Source: Hordeum vulgare subsp. vulgare (Eukaryota; Streptophyta; Magnoliopsida; Poales; Poaceae). Taken from it: 64,000 bases of DNA. The DNA lies in assembly GCF_904849725.1 (NCBI RefSeq), contig NC_058524.1:509748263-509812262 (forward strand). Direction: 5' to 3'. This document shows, piece by piece, positions 10,028 to 20,742 of this stretch. Under the pieces are notes generated by a model. It saw only the letters and a program-made list of their open reading frames with translations. It ran no database searches and was not told where the DNA came from. How positions within the stretch are numbered: position 1 is the first letter of the stretch; the number at the start of each line of letters is the position of its first letter. The position numbers and the translations under genes were made by a program.

Positions 10028-11251
10028 TGAAGAGAAGCACAGTGAATATGGTGGTGAAGTCCCGGTCCCGGTCTTGCCCTAGGGTGTTAGGGCTTTTTAT
10101 ATTTTATATATTTTTAACTTAATTATGTCGTTGGTTGTACCGTGAACTTGGTTATGCTTGCTATATATTTCTATCCCTATTTGATATGTCGTTGGTTATC
10201 AGTGTTTTTGCTTGCTATTTCTATCTTATTTGGCGTGAGATAAATCGCTAGATGGATATGGTGCCGTACACGAGCCCTTCTGCATTCCTTAGTGAAACCA
10301 GCAAGTTTTCGCTCATTTAGAGTAGGGTGAAGTTTTCGAACGCGTGGATAATGGAGTAATTGAAGTGTCAAAAAGGAAACTAAAGCTAGAAAAATGAGCC
10401 ATGTTGATGTTGAATAGAAGAAGAAGAAAATCTATTTTTTTTGAATTGTTGGTGGCCCTATTCCGTATATTGTATGAACAAAAAAAACTAATTTTTGAAT
10501 ACTTTGTGGACTATGGTATGGTTTAGGGTACCCTATGTTTTATGAAATAAGTATGCTATGGTTGCTAATTTTTATGTTATGGAGTACGTGAGATATCGGT
10601 CGATGGATATGGTTCCGTAGCCGAGCCATAGACAAGCTCTCTAGATGCATATGGTGCCATAGCCGAGCCTAGACGTGCTATCTAGATTGATATGCCGGCT
10701 AATGGTGCCACCGGACTTTATTTTAGACGTGGTTTCAGATGGATATCATGATCTACATAATTAAGTCTGACATGTTCTTAATAAAAAATCAAAAACAAAA
10801 AATCATGTATAAAATATTTTTCTTGCAACAAAAACTTGCTTATAATACCCGCAGTCAAAAAATGAAAGTGTTGTGTCGTAGGCAATATACAGAAGAAAAT
10901 TGCCATTATATGTGGAGTACAAATAAATTTGACATGTGCAAGTCCAATAATAAATCGATTTACCATCATGCACTATTTTTGTTCGTCATGGAAATAAATA
11001 GATTTACCATGGTAATAATCAAGGGAAAAAACAGAGCCAGCACGTGGGCCTTTGACACTCAACGCAATGAGACGACCCAAACAGTGCTTAGTTTCAACGC
11101 AATGAGACGGCCCAACCAGACGCAATGCCACTCAACGCAATGAAACTGAAGAAACTGAAAGTGTACAAAAGTGATGAAACTGACGAGTACCCGAAACTGA
11201 CATGATCCACAAATTAAGCAACACAGAGCATAGAGCACATGATCCACAAAT
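10028..11251. other. AT-rich MULE interior; no gene seen
   Basis: No convincing ORF. The motif GGATATGGT(G/T)CCGTA(C/G).CGAGCC recurs at about 10255, 10605 and 10650, and a CAACGCAATGAGACG(A/G)CCCAA repeat occurs twice near 11060-11115. This is the convergent intergenic space between the plus-strand ORF and the minus-strand GRF gene and may hold both 3' ends. Confidence 0.5.
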
Positions 11252-11852
11252 TTAACCAAATCCTAGAGCACATGACACCACACTAATAACATCTCTAACG
11301 AGTGATGACCAGCAAGTAAGAGCAACTACACAAAAATAAAAGGTATAAAATCGTAAAGCTATCAGATTCGCCTGCTTGTTCAATTGAATCATCTTCTTCA
11401 AGTTCTTGTTTATCTTCTTTATTTCCCCCTTCAGATCTGCATCCCCAACTGACAAAGCAACACTTTCAGAGACCAAATTCGTTGTTGCTGACGGCAGATT
11501 GAGCTCCCGGGTTGGGGCCCCATTGAATTGAATCCGCTTAACGAAGTCATCCAGCCATTCAAAATGTGTGCATTTCTTCACGATCTGAAACGAAAACATG
11601 AACCCTAAATCCTAGGTCAAAAAAGAATTAAAAGGAAATAGAAAAAGAAATTAGAGAAAAATCATGAGATCTAACCTGCCCCTCTCGCTTTCTCTCGCAT
11701 TTCACGAACTCGCGCCCATAGTTTCTATTCTTGACCTCCTTCAAAGTCAACCGTATGAGTGGCGCGCTGCATGGGCAGTTAGGACATTGCTCCAATGGAA
11801 GTGGACCATACTGGGTCCATGAGGGGCGGGTGGCTGAAGTGGAGCTCGACAT
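11252..11852 (-). CDS. GRF zinc-finger protein with C-terminal membrane segment (two exons)
   Basis: Exon 1 runs from ATG at 11852 to 11676 (59 codons). The intron 11675-11585 has a CAG/GTTAGA donor and a GTTTCAG acceptor; exon 2 runs 11584-11252. Both junctions keep frame and give an intact 169 aa protein. It begins [19 protein letters not shown], then a GRF-type zinc finger: CPNC, the GREFVKC strand, and CTHFEWLDD after the splice. An acidic/lysine helix ([13 protein letters not shown]) and a hydrophobic segment (residues about 135-155, [11 protein letters not shown]) follow. GRF fingers bind nucleic acid or proteins in other contexts; the role of these short plant versions is not known to me. 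It lies about 1.3 kb downstream of the transposase on the same strand. Unlike the transposase it has no disabling change. Confidence 0.78.
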
Positions 11853-12198
11853 ATCGCCCAAAGTCGCCGAGAGGAAGAAGCAGAGGAGTGGCTCCTCTAG
11901 TCGTCGGAGAAGAAGAAGCAGAGGAGGGGGTACCAGAAAAAAGGGGAGGCACAACCAACAAGTCTTGTGGATCGCCCCACGATCCAACGATGTGGAGCCG
12001 TCCATGTGATCCAATGGTGCGGAGCATGCTCGCAGCCTGCCCTCGGAATTACTTCTAGAAGACCACATCTTAGGGCTCTCGCTTGGCGCTAGGGTATGAT
12101 CGAACGGCTGAAGTTGGGAGCTAGGGTTAGGCGAAACCCCGCGGGTTTTAGAGAGGTTTTGAGGTGGTCAACGGGGTTATGAAAGCGTTGACTGAGCA

Positions 12199-12463
12199 TA
12201 ACTAATTTAAAAAAATCAAAAAAATATGAAACCTTCGCCGTTCGTTGTTTTATATGACACACTAACGAGGAAAAATACTAAACTTTGTTTATGGTCATTT
12301 TCATGAAAAAACTGTAGCTGGCATGATCGAGGTAAAATGAGCACCATTAATTTAAAAATAATCAACAAAAATATGAAACCTGCGCACAATGTTGTCTTGT
12401 GTGACATGTTCCCAACCAAAAATCATAAACTTTTTTATGGACATTTTCATGAAAAAAACTTCA
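12199..12463. repeat. Diverged tandem duplication of about 147 bp
   Basis: Two copies, near 12199-12318 and 12346-12463, share TAATTTAAAAA, AAAATATGAAACCT, TGTGTGACA-like, TAAACTTT and CATTTTCATGAAAAAA in the same order. They lie in the non-coding 11.86-13.1 kb part of the MULE, which otherwise has no gene. Confidence 0.5.
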
Positions 12464-12599
12464 CACATATGAGCTATCATGTACAACGTTTCATAGAAAC
12501 CAAGGAGAGGAGGTAGGGTTTCCCTTCGGTTTTTGAAAATTTCAAAAACATCAAAAAAATCACCAAAGCTTGATTTCAAAGTGAATAAGAAGGATGTGA

Positions 12600-13122
12600 A
12601 CTTAGTTTTCCATTTTCATATTGTAAACGTGTTTTTAATGGTTTTTCTATTAAAGTATATTTTTTTGAAAAAAATGTACAAATAGAAAAATTAATTCAAC
12701 AAATAATGATTATTCGAATCTACACTATATAGATTGATTTGGTGTTAATAAAAAATATTTGGCTCATTTGGAGTAGGTCCAAAAAAACTTGATTACAAAT
12801 GGGGGTGTTTACCCTAGCTTGGGAGGTCATTTGGAGCACATTTCTCATCACTACAAGTTTTGTAGACGCAAAAGAGATCGGATTGATTACCTAACGTTTA
12901 TAATAGTTCAGCAAACTGTGCAACTCACACCACATGGGAATGGACTGAAGTGTTGGTTCAAATTCAAAGTTTGCCTAAAATTCGAAGTTTGCCTCACTAG
13001 TTCAAATTCAAAGTTTACATATAGAATTATTACACCTTACAAGTTTTCACAGTACTTCAAATTGATGACAGAATCCTTATTACAAATTATTCAAAGTTTA
13101 TGCCTTGCATTCAAGTTCAAAT
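12600..13122. other. AT-rich MULE interior; no gene seen
   Basis: Low-complexity AT-rich sequence. Motifs of the type TTCAAATTCAAAGTTTGCC recur near 12958-13130. No plausible gene; this may be transposase 3' flank. Confidence 0.4.
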
Positions 13123-16100
13123 TTAAATCTTTCCCTTGCTCCTTGTGTTCTGGGATGGGTTAACCGTCTTGCTTCGGGTTTCCGTGGCTAGGATATTTTG
13201 TGCTTTTGAAAGCTTTGTCTTGTTGCTTGTGATCTTCACTTCTGGTGGTGGCGGTTTTGTTGAGCTTTGACTGATCGAGCAAGTGATGACCAGTTGACAG
13301 TCATCTGTGGGCTCACTAATCTTTAAAGGAACTTCAGACAAAATAACTTCCTCCTCTCTTATAGCTTCAAAACCTTCGTAAGCCATGGTTTCAAATTCCG
13401 CATCAGATGATGGTTCAACCAAAGTTTCTTCCTCTCTAGGCCTTTTCTCTCTTATAGACAAAATAACTTCCTCCTCTCTTATAGCTACTTCAGGTGCTTC
13501 ATTCTCTAAACTTGCTGCATTCTCCTCTGCTGCTGCATTATCCTCTAAACTTGCTGCATTCTCCTTTGTTGCTGCATGCTGCTCTGCATTTGCTGCTACC
13601 GATTGTTCCTCTTCTCCAAATGATGCATCAACTGGATTGGTACAATGCCTAGCAATATGCCCTAAGATACCACATCTTTTGCAGTTACGCTGATTTTTTA
13701 CACGACCCTCTTCACGAGCTCTTATCTTATTTTTCCTTGGTCTTCTTGGTGGTCTAGTCAGTACATGAGAATGAATTTTGAACCCTGGGTCTGCTATGTT
13801 CCATTGGTCTTTTCCCAAGAGTGCAGGCACATTTTCAGCATAAGCAACCCAAAATTTGGCAACAGAGAAATATTCAGAGCAATACTGATCAACTTCACCA
13901 TCTTCACCTCCAATAACAGTCATGAGATGTAGGGCATGTATGCATGGCTTCCGCCGATCTGCCATTACCTACAGCTGCATTCATTGGTTGCAAGGTTCAC
14001 TGGATATCTCCATTCCCTATTTTTACTGTCAGTGTATGTCACCTCAGCCTCGTTTGTCGACGGTCAAATGCATTTCATTCTTAGTCCTCTTGCCTTGGCA
14101 TGCAATGCCTTAATCAGAGATGGGAGCATAAGATGGCCAACATATTGTGTTTCTGCAATTCTTTTACGAAGAGCCATCTTTACCATGATCATCTGCCTGA
14201 TCTTATCAAATGCTTGGCACAACAAAAGCTCTTTCACCGACTTGAATTTTGCATTGAAACACTCAGCGAGGTTATTGGTCACATAGTCTACTTTGCAGAT
14301 CTCATTGAATTTGCTTCTTGACCACAGCTTTCCAGGATGTTCATCCATGTACTCCTTCACCAAAGGATTATGAGCATACACCACTCTCAAATGGTGCTCA
14401 TGCTTCCTCAAGCTGCATGTGTATGATGCTGGCCATAGATTCTCATCATAAACTTTGCCTTTGAATTTCTTTTTAAAATTCTGCGCTAGGTGTCGCATAC
14501 ATTCCCTATGTTCCACTCCAGTGAATACAATTTCTACTGCAGTTTCTAAACCCTTGCAAGCATCAGTGTGTATAACTAAACCTGAGGGTGTACCTATAAT
14601 GTTGCGCAACTGCTGCAGAAACCAAACCGAACTCTCCTCACTCTCTACCTCCAACACACCAAATGCAACTGGGAATAGCTAGTTGTGTCCATCAACTGCA
14701 GAAGCTGCTGCTAGCTGGCCTCTCCATCTTCCATTCAAAGCAGTCGCATCGACAGCCAAATAGGGCCTACAACCATTCAGAAACCCCTTCCAGCAAGCCT
14801 TGAAACAAACAAAAGCCCTCCTAAAGCACTCCTTCCCCATTGTCTTCCCTTTTAATTTGTAATTAACTGTATGCTTGTCAATCTCTACAACACTACCTGG
14901 ACTAGCCGTCTCCACTTCAGCTTTGAAGGTGTAAAGCAATTCAAAACTCTCATTCCATGGACCATTAATCCTATCAAGAGCCCTTTCCTTAGTATAGAAA
15001 ATCTTCATGTATTGTACATTAATCTTGTACTTCTCAAATAGCTTCCCATGGAGTGCTGTTGGACCAATTTTTGGTGTTTCCCTCACCCAATCCAAGATTG
15101 CATGTGCCACCCACCTAGTCTTTGCAAGCTTAGATTTGTCCTTTCACCCTCCGTGTGGGTTGCTTTTTATCTGAAATAAAATGAAAAATGATGTCAATAC
15201 AATTAGGAAACAATACAATTAATATTTAGTTGTAATACCTAAATCAATTTGCTCTTTCGCAGAGTGGATGCATGCAACCTCCACCTACACCTATCATAAG
15301 GGCAATGAAAAGTGAATCTTCCTGGCTCACTCCTATCAACCTCATAAGAGTTTTCAGTGATAATGCAATATGCAGTCAATGCATTACGACAATCCACCAT
15401 CGGTTCGAATACGGTTCCTGGAGTAAGGTCAGGATTCTCCCTGTTCCACTCAATTGTTGGCATGTCCTCACCATCATATTCTTGTAAAACAAAGGAGTCG
15501 ATGTTCTCCTCCATCTCTTGATCATCAGTGTCATCAAATCTAGCATGTCTGCTAGGCTCCTCTACATATTCATCTTCCACTACCTGTTGACTGACTCTAT
15601 CTACCAGTTCAGGGAATAGAATCTCATCCTCATCATCATGTCGAGGCACTTCCTCGTCAGGCTCCGCATCTAATTCTACATCAGGTGCAGAAGGAAGAGG
15701 AGAATTGGCAGAATTAGCGGCAGCCGACATGTTGTGGCTGTCAGAACCACTAGGTTTACTTGGTCTCGACCTACAAGGAGTGCGAGGACGCTCGCTATTA
15801 GCAGAGACAGATGATGTCTGAACACCCTTCGGGATACGTTGTTTGCGTGCCTGAAGCACACTGATATGGATTTTACCGAAACGGCTGTCAGCATTCAAAC
15901 TAAATAGCAATCCCAAATGCTCATCACAAGTTAATGGGAGAAATCTGTGCTCGGTACTGTCGAAATATCTCAGTTCAACAGCATCGGAAGGGCTCCACGG
16001 ATACTCACAACAGAGTGCCTCGCGGAAATCTCTAAACGAAATGGTGGTTTCTACCACTTTAGGATAGAAAAATCCAGAAATAGCATATGGTTTAGTTCCA

Positions 16101-16177
16101 TGCAGCTTGCTAGTTTCCATTCTAACCGCCAGCCGAAAAGCAAGTGCAGGATCAACCCTATTCGTTTGAAATAACAT
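13123..16177 (-). pseudogene. MURA-type MULE transposase, inactivated
   Basis: The N-terminal exon (16177-15239; probable start METSK near 16120) encodes a PB1-like region, acidic linkers (DEPDEEVPRHDDEDEILFPEL) and a plug-type zinc segment (FHCPYDRCRWRLHAS). An intron with a TTTCAG acceptor near 15160 follows. The second exon has the MULE catalytic domain: LAVDATALNGRW (first Asp), IHTDACKGLE (second Asp), HRECMRHLAQNF and NNLAECFN (Glu). A SWIM-like finger (CSCR...CIHALH) and a zinc knuckle CKRCGILGHIARHC come next, then a long acidic tail to 13123. Inactivating changes: stops near 15138, 14676 (TGG to TAG in the catalytic domain), 14061 and 14003, and a 1 bp frameshift near 13985. Catalytic residues themselves remain. 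Confidence 0.88.
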
Positions 16178-16425
16178 AAAGGACGCAGTTAGGCCTAAAA
16201 TTTTCAGATAAATTGTGTTGATTCACGCCAACGGTGGTCAAATACAGCCTAATTTAGCGATCTCCTAATCAATTTGAGAGGAAAACGATGCTTACCCAGG
16301 TGGAATCCATGAATTATCAGCCTCTGATTCGACCCAATCATCTCCACGGTCGATGGGCCGGACGGGGTGCCCCCCCCCCCCCGACATCGATTCCTAATCC
16401 TAGATGGGGAGAGAGGGTAAATGCG

Positions 16426-16505
16426 GCGGAGGCGGCACGACTGTGGCGGAGGTGGCAAAAGTGCGGCGAAGGCGGCACGACGGCGGTGGAGGCGGCACGA
16501 CGGTT
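16426..16505 (-). repeat. GC-rich subterminal repeats at the right MULE end
   Basis: Repeated GGCGG(A/T)GGCGGCACGAC units occur three to four times. An 11-12 base C run at about 16371-16382 lies just to the left. They mirror the GC-rich repeats at 9192-9305. Confidence 0.55.
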
Positions 16506-16557
16506 TCGCGGCCCCACTGGTTACCACGTAATGGTCAAAATGTGTACTCCGCCCTAT

Positions 16558-16726
16558 GCGGCCCCACTAGTCAGAGTTAACAGTCAAGCCATTGACCCGA
16601 CTGCAACGTTTGCTATGACCAGTTCTGAGGGTTTCGGGCAAGGGAGTGGAGAAGTGAGCAAAAGTTAAGCGCGTGGGGATGAATGAGTAGAACTAACGAA
16701 CCAGGGGCACAGAAATAAAAAATCCC
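16558..16726 (-). repeat. Right terminal inverted repeat of the MULE
   Basis: Inverted partner of 8819-8989. It reads GGGATTTTTTATTTCTGTGCCCC from the outer end on the minus strand. It abuts the exact 9 bp duplication at 16727-16735. The transposase would be transcribed inward from this end. Confidence 0.88.
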
Positions 16727-16735
16727 AAAAAATTA
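16727..16735. repeat. Right 9 bp target-site duplication of the MULE
   Basis: Exact copy of the 9-mer at 8810-8818 (aaaaaatta). Confidence 0.9.
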
Positions 16736-17204
16736 TAGGATCCTCCATTGAATATCAAGGACATGCTCAAACAACTATCAACTCTTCCACAATGGATTGA
16801 AGAATACAAAATATGGGCGGCTCGTATGGGATCAAACTTGGTACTTAAACGTCCCAAAGCCTATGTTCTAGAATCTGATGTTGAAGCAGCAACGAATGGG
16901 TTTCGAGAAGTGAAATCGGACAACCCTCAGTTTACTAAGGAAGATTTAAGCAATTGTGTGAAAGAGACCCACCCTCTCGCAACTCTTTTGCAAACAAGCT
17001 GGATACTAAGAAGTACCAGTCCGGTTATTCAATGGACAATCGATGCATAGCTGCCCCAAAGGGCCATCCTTTTGAAATTATTCCTTCTCATCGTAAGCTA
17101 CCCTTTCCCCTGATGTCGAGTCATCAATTATTGTACCTATTTCTTCAAATTTTCAATCTCTATACTCAGTTGAGTGGATAGACAAAGACCAACAAATTGA
17201 TGAG
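16736..17204 (+). pseudogene. PF04195-like gene, 3' part beyond the MULE
   Basis: This continues the interrupted exon. The stretch 16748-17050 is open and begins MNIKDMLKQLSTLPQWIEEYK, with RPKAYVLESDV and QFTKEDL, features I associate with the C-terminal half of the PF04195 transposon proteins in grasses. It ends where L0 begins at 17205. The atgag at 17200-17204 should be the left L0 target copy; its partner is outside the window. Confidence 0.6.
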
Positions 17205-17618
17205 TGATACAGCCATTTTGCATCATGTTTTGTTACTTTTATTTATAGTGTTTTTATGCATTTTTCCACTTGGTAGAGTAATTCTAATGCCTCTTCTCTC
17301 ATAATATGTAAGGTTTACATCAAGAGGGAAAATGCCGGCAGATGGAATTCTGGACCTGAAAATTCTACGTCAGACATACCTATTCTGTACATCTCCAAAT
17401 GGGCTAAAACTTTACGGAGATTATTTTGGAACAAATAAAAAATACTAGAGCTAAGAAGTACCAGAGGAGGACTTTCGGGACAACGCGCCGCTGTCTCGAG
17501 GTAGAACTTGGGCACGAGCACTTTTGCCCTTGGCGGAGCGATTCCGTCGGAGGAACTTCCCTCCCAGAGGGGGAAACCAAGACCATCGTCATCACCAATA
17601 ACCCTCTCATGTTGGGGA
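17205..17618 (+). repeat. L0 5' LTR, first segment
   Basis: It starts TGATACAGCCATTTTGCATC, the family's LTR start (compare 2398 read on the minus strand), and runs to gggga at 17618, where L1 begins. The LTR resumes at 53900 (GGAGGCCAATC). Confidence 0.85.
17614..17618. repeat. Left target duplication of L1 (one mismatch)
   Basis: gggga here against gtgga at 53900-53904, four of five matching. Removing L1 and one copy rejoins the L0 LTR in its expected order. Confidence 0.65.
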
Positions 17619-19346
17619 TGTTGGGAATATGCCCTAGAGGCAATAATAAAATAATTATTATTATATTTCTTGTTTCAAGATAATCGTTTATTATCCATGC
17701 TATAATTGTATCGAATAGAAACATAAATGCATGTGTGGATATATAGACAAAACAATGTCCCTAGTGAGCCTCTAGTTGACTAGATTGTTGATCAAGGATG
17801 GTTAAGGTTTCCTAACCATATACAAGTGTTGTCACTTGATGACGGGATCACATCATTAGGAGAATGATGTGATGGACAAGACCCAAACTATAAACATAGC
17901 ATATGATCGTGTCATTTTGTTGCTATTGTTTTCTACATGTCAAGTTTACATTCCAATGACCATGAGATCATGTAACTCACTCACACCGGAGGAATTCCTT
18001 GTGTCTATCAAATGTCACAACGTTACTGGGTGACTATAAATGTGCTCTACAGGTATCTCGGGGCCTACTCGGTAATACAACATCACAAACAAGCCTTGCA
18101 AGCAATGTAACTAAAGAGTTAGCCACGGGATCTTGTATTACGGAACGAGTAAAGAGACAGGTCGATAACGAGATTCAAATAGGTATGTCGATACCAACAA
18201 TCGAATCTCGGGCAAGTAACATACCGAAGGATAAAGGGAATGATATACGGGATTGGGTGAATCCTTGACATAGAGGTTCAACCGATATGATCTTCATAGA
18301 ATATGTAGGATCCAATATGGACGTCGAGGTCCCACTATTGGATATTGATCAGAGAGTGTCTTGGTCATGTCTACATAGTTCTCGAACCCGCGGGGTTTGC
18401 ACACTTAAGGTTCGGTGACGTTTGCGGTATAGTTAAATTAATGATGTCGAAAACCGAATGTTGTTCACAGTCCCGGATGAGATCGCGCACATCATGAGTG
18501 TCTCCGGAATGGTTAGGAAACAAACATTGATATATAGGATTGTTGCATTTGGCTTCCGGAAATATTTCGGGCATTACCGGTAAAGTACTAGGAGTGACGA
18601 ACGGGTTCTGGGGTTTTACCGGGAGGGGCCACCCACCCGGGAGAGGACCTAATAGGCCCATGGGTGGCGCACCAGCCCTTAGTTGGCTGGTGCGGCCAGC
18701 CCAATAAGCCTATTTCGGCCAAGGCAAAAATGAAGAAGGAAAAGGGAAAAACAAGAAGGAAGGAGGTGGACAAGATGGGAAGGAGTCCTCCACCAAATCG
18801 AATTGGAGGAGGACTCCTCCCTCTTCGCTCGGCCGACTCCTCCTCCTTGGAGTAGGAGGCAAGCCACCCTCCCCTTGGTTCCTCCTATATATAGTGCAGG
18901 TTTGAGAGGGTTTTTGCACCTCAAGCCTTTGTGCAACCCTCTCTCCCTCCACTATTTCGTGACACCTCGTAGCTAGTTCGGTACAGCACGGTGAAGCCCT
19001 GCCATAGTAAATCCATCATCATCACCGCCATGCCATCGTGCTACCGAAGAATTTAGCTAACTCTTGTCTCTCTTGCTGGATCAAGAAAGCGGAGATCGTC
19101 ATCGAGTTGTACGTGTGCTGAATGCGGAGGTGTCGTCCGTTCGGCGCTAGATCGGGACGGATCTTGGGACGGCGGTGATTTGCATCGCGAAGACGTTCCA
19201 CTACATCAACCACGTTTCTTAATGCTTCCCGCTTCGCGATCTACAAGGGTATGTGGATCCAATGTCCCTCTCGTAGATGATCATCACCATGATAGGTCTT
19301 CGTGTGCGTAGGAATTTTTTTGTTTCCCATGCAACGTTTCCCAACA
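17619..19346 (+). repeat. L1 5' LTR (1728 bp)
   Basis: It starts TGTTGGGAATATG and ends CCCAACA just before the primer site. It matches the 3' LTR at 52105-53899 but lacks 70 bp present there at 52536-52605, between two AGGTAT-type repeats. Short ORFs inside are LTR sequence. Confidence 0.9.
18886..18893 (+). promoter_or_regulatory. TATA box of the L1 5' LTR
   Basis: TATATATA follows a CCTCC-rich stretch at the expected place in the LTR. The 3' LTR has TATATATAAA at 53439-53448. Confidence 0.6.
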
Positions 19347-19347
19347 G

Positions 19348-19360
19348 TGGCATCATGAGC
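19348..19360 (+). other. L1 primer-binding site
   Basis: TGGCATCATGAGC starts 2 bp after the LTR end. It resembles the initiator-Met tRNA site TGGTATCAGAGC of plant Copia elements, with changes. Confidence 0.7.
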
Positions 19361-20596
19361 TAGGTTCATGCGTAGATGATATCTCGAGTAGAACACATAA
19401 GAGTTTGTGGGCGTTGATGTTCAATTTGCTGGCCTCCTTAGTCTTTTCTTGATTCGGCGGTATTGTTGGATAGAAGCGGCCGAGACCATCTTTGCTTGTA
19501 TGCTTACAAGAGACCGGTTTCATCAACTGACATGCAACTTGTTACATAAATATGATTGGCGGGTGTTTGTTTCTTCAACTTTAGTTGAATTGGATTTGAC
19601 CAAGGCGGTCCTTGGAGAAGGTTAAATAGGAATTTGCATATCACCGTTGTGGCTTTGCGTAAGTAAGATGCGATCATACTAGATACCCATAGCAGCCAAG
19701 TAAAACATGCAACAACAAATTAGAGGATGTCTAACTTCTTTTTGCAGGGTATGGTTGTGATGTGATATGGCCAAAGACATGATACGATATATTGGATGTA
19801 TGGGATGATCATGTTGTAATAGTTAAATATTGACTTGCACGTCGATGCTACGGCAACCAACATGATCCATAGGGTTGTCTATATATATAATTTGCGCTTG
19901 CGATGATCTTGCTATATCGCTAGGCAGTAGCTTTAGTAGTAACATCATAGATAGCGCGGCAACCTCAATGGAAGCACAATGATGGAGATGTTGGTGTGGC
20001 GCCGGTGACGATGGCGATCACGCTGGTGCTCTGGTGATGGAGATCAAGAAGCACAATTTCATGGCCATATCATGTCACTTTTCATTTGCATGTGATGTTA
20101 ATCCTTTAATGCACTTATTTTGCTTAAAACGACGGTAGCATAATCAGGTGATCCCTCACTAAAATATCAAGATAAAATTGTGTTCTCCCCGACTGTGCAT
20201 CATCGTGATAGCTCGTCGTTTCGAGACACCACGTGATGATTGGGTGTGATAGACTCAACTTTCACATACAACGGGTGCAAAACAGTTGCACACACGGAAC
20301 ACTCAGGTTAAACTTGACGAGCCTAGCATGTACAGACATTGCCTTGGAACACAAGAGACCGAAAGGTCGAGCATGTATCATATAGTTGATATGATCATAA
20401 TGAAGATGTTCACCATTGAAACTAATCTCAACTCACGTGATGATCGGACTTGAGTTAGTGGAGTTGGATCATGCCACACTCGATTAACTAGAGGTATGTC
20501 TATTTGAGTGGGAGTTTATTAGTAATATGATTAGATAAACTCAATTGTCTTGAACTTAGTCTAAGTAATCTTTGCAAAATTTTATGTTGTAGATCA
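19361..20596 (+). other. L1 untranslated leader; no gene
   Basis: About 1.2 kb between PBS and gag, normal for Angela/BARE-like elements. It holds no meaningful frame. The 72 aa ORF at 19407-19625 shows no domain. Confidence 0.6.
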
Positions 20597-20742
20597 ATGG
20601 ATCTTGAACTAGCAACCCTGAATTTTAATACGTTCCTAGAGAAAGCTAAGCTGAAAGATGATGGAAGCAACTATGTTGACTGGGCTCATAATCTGAGGCT
20701 CATCCTCACATCTGGCCAGTAGCAATATGTCCTTGAGTTGCA
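20597..20742 (+). pseudogene. L1 gag, N-terminal fragment
   Basis: It starts MDLELATLNFNTFLEKAKL and runs DDGSNYVDWAHNLRLIL, the Copia gag N-terminus. A TAG follows SGQ shortly before L2 begins at 20743. The gene continues at 48226 with the ALGDAP-type segment. Confidence 0.82.

Larger units (their letters stand above)
8819..16726 (-). mobile_element. Mutator-like element (MULE), 7.9 kb, three genes
   Basis: The element is bounded by inverted repeats of about 170 bp starting GGGATTTTTTATTT and by a perfect 9 bp duplication. It carries a MURA-type transposase (minus, 13123-16177), a GRF zinc-finger gene (minus, 11252-11852) and an unknown ORF (plus, 9605-10027). It inserted into an exon of the PF04195-like transposon gene. 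The transposase is broken, so this copy is no longer autonomous, but the clean duplication and recognisable genes suggest it is not ancient. Left (9192-9305) and right (16426-16505) subterminal regions hold GC-rich tandem repeats. Confidence 0.9.

Noticed and set aside
9561..10082. Five other ORFs overlapping 9605-10027
   Set aside because: The GC-rich stretch opens several frames by chance; only the 9605 frame has a suitable promoter spacing and start.
11731..12058. Plus-strand ORFs of 82-92 codons
   Set aside because: They are antisense to exon 1 and the upstream region of the GRF gene, which has better domain and splice support.
13385..13693. 102 aa plus-strand ORF rich in Ala/Ser
   Set aside because: It is antisense to the acidic repeat tail of the transposase; the composition is a shadow of that repeat.
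16371..16382. Run of 11-12 C bases
   Set aside because: Possible sequencing or assembly homopolymer, or part of the GC-rich subterminal region; no function claimed.
18371..18952. Overlapping ORFs on both strands in 18.4-18.95 kb and their copies at 52.7-53.5 kb
   Set aside because: They are the same positions in the two L1 LTRs and change with LTR substitutions; they are not genes.
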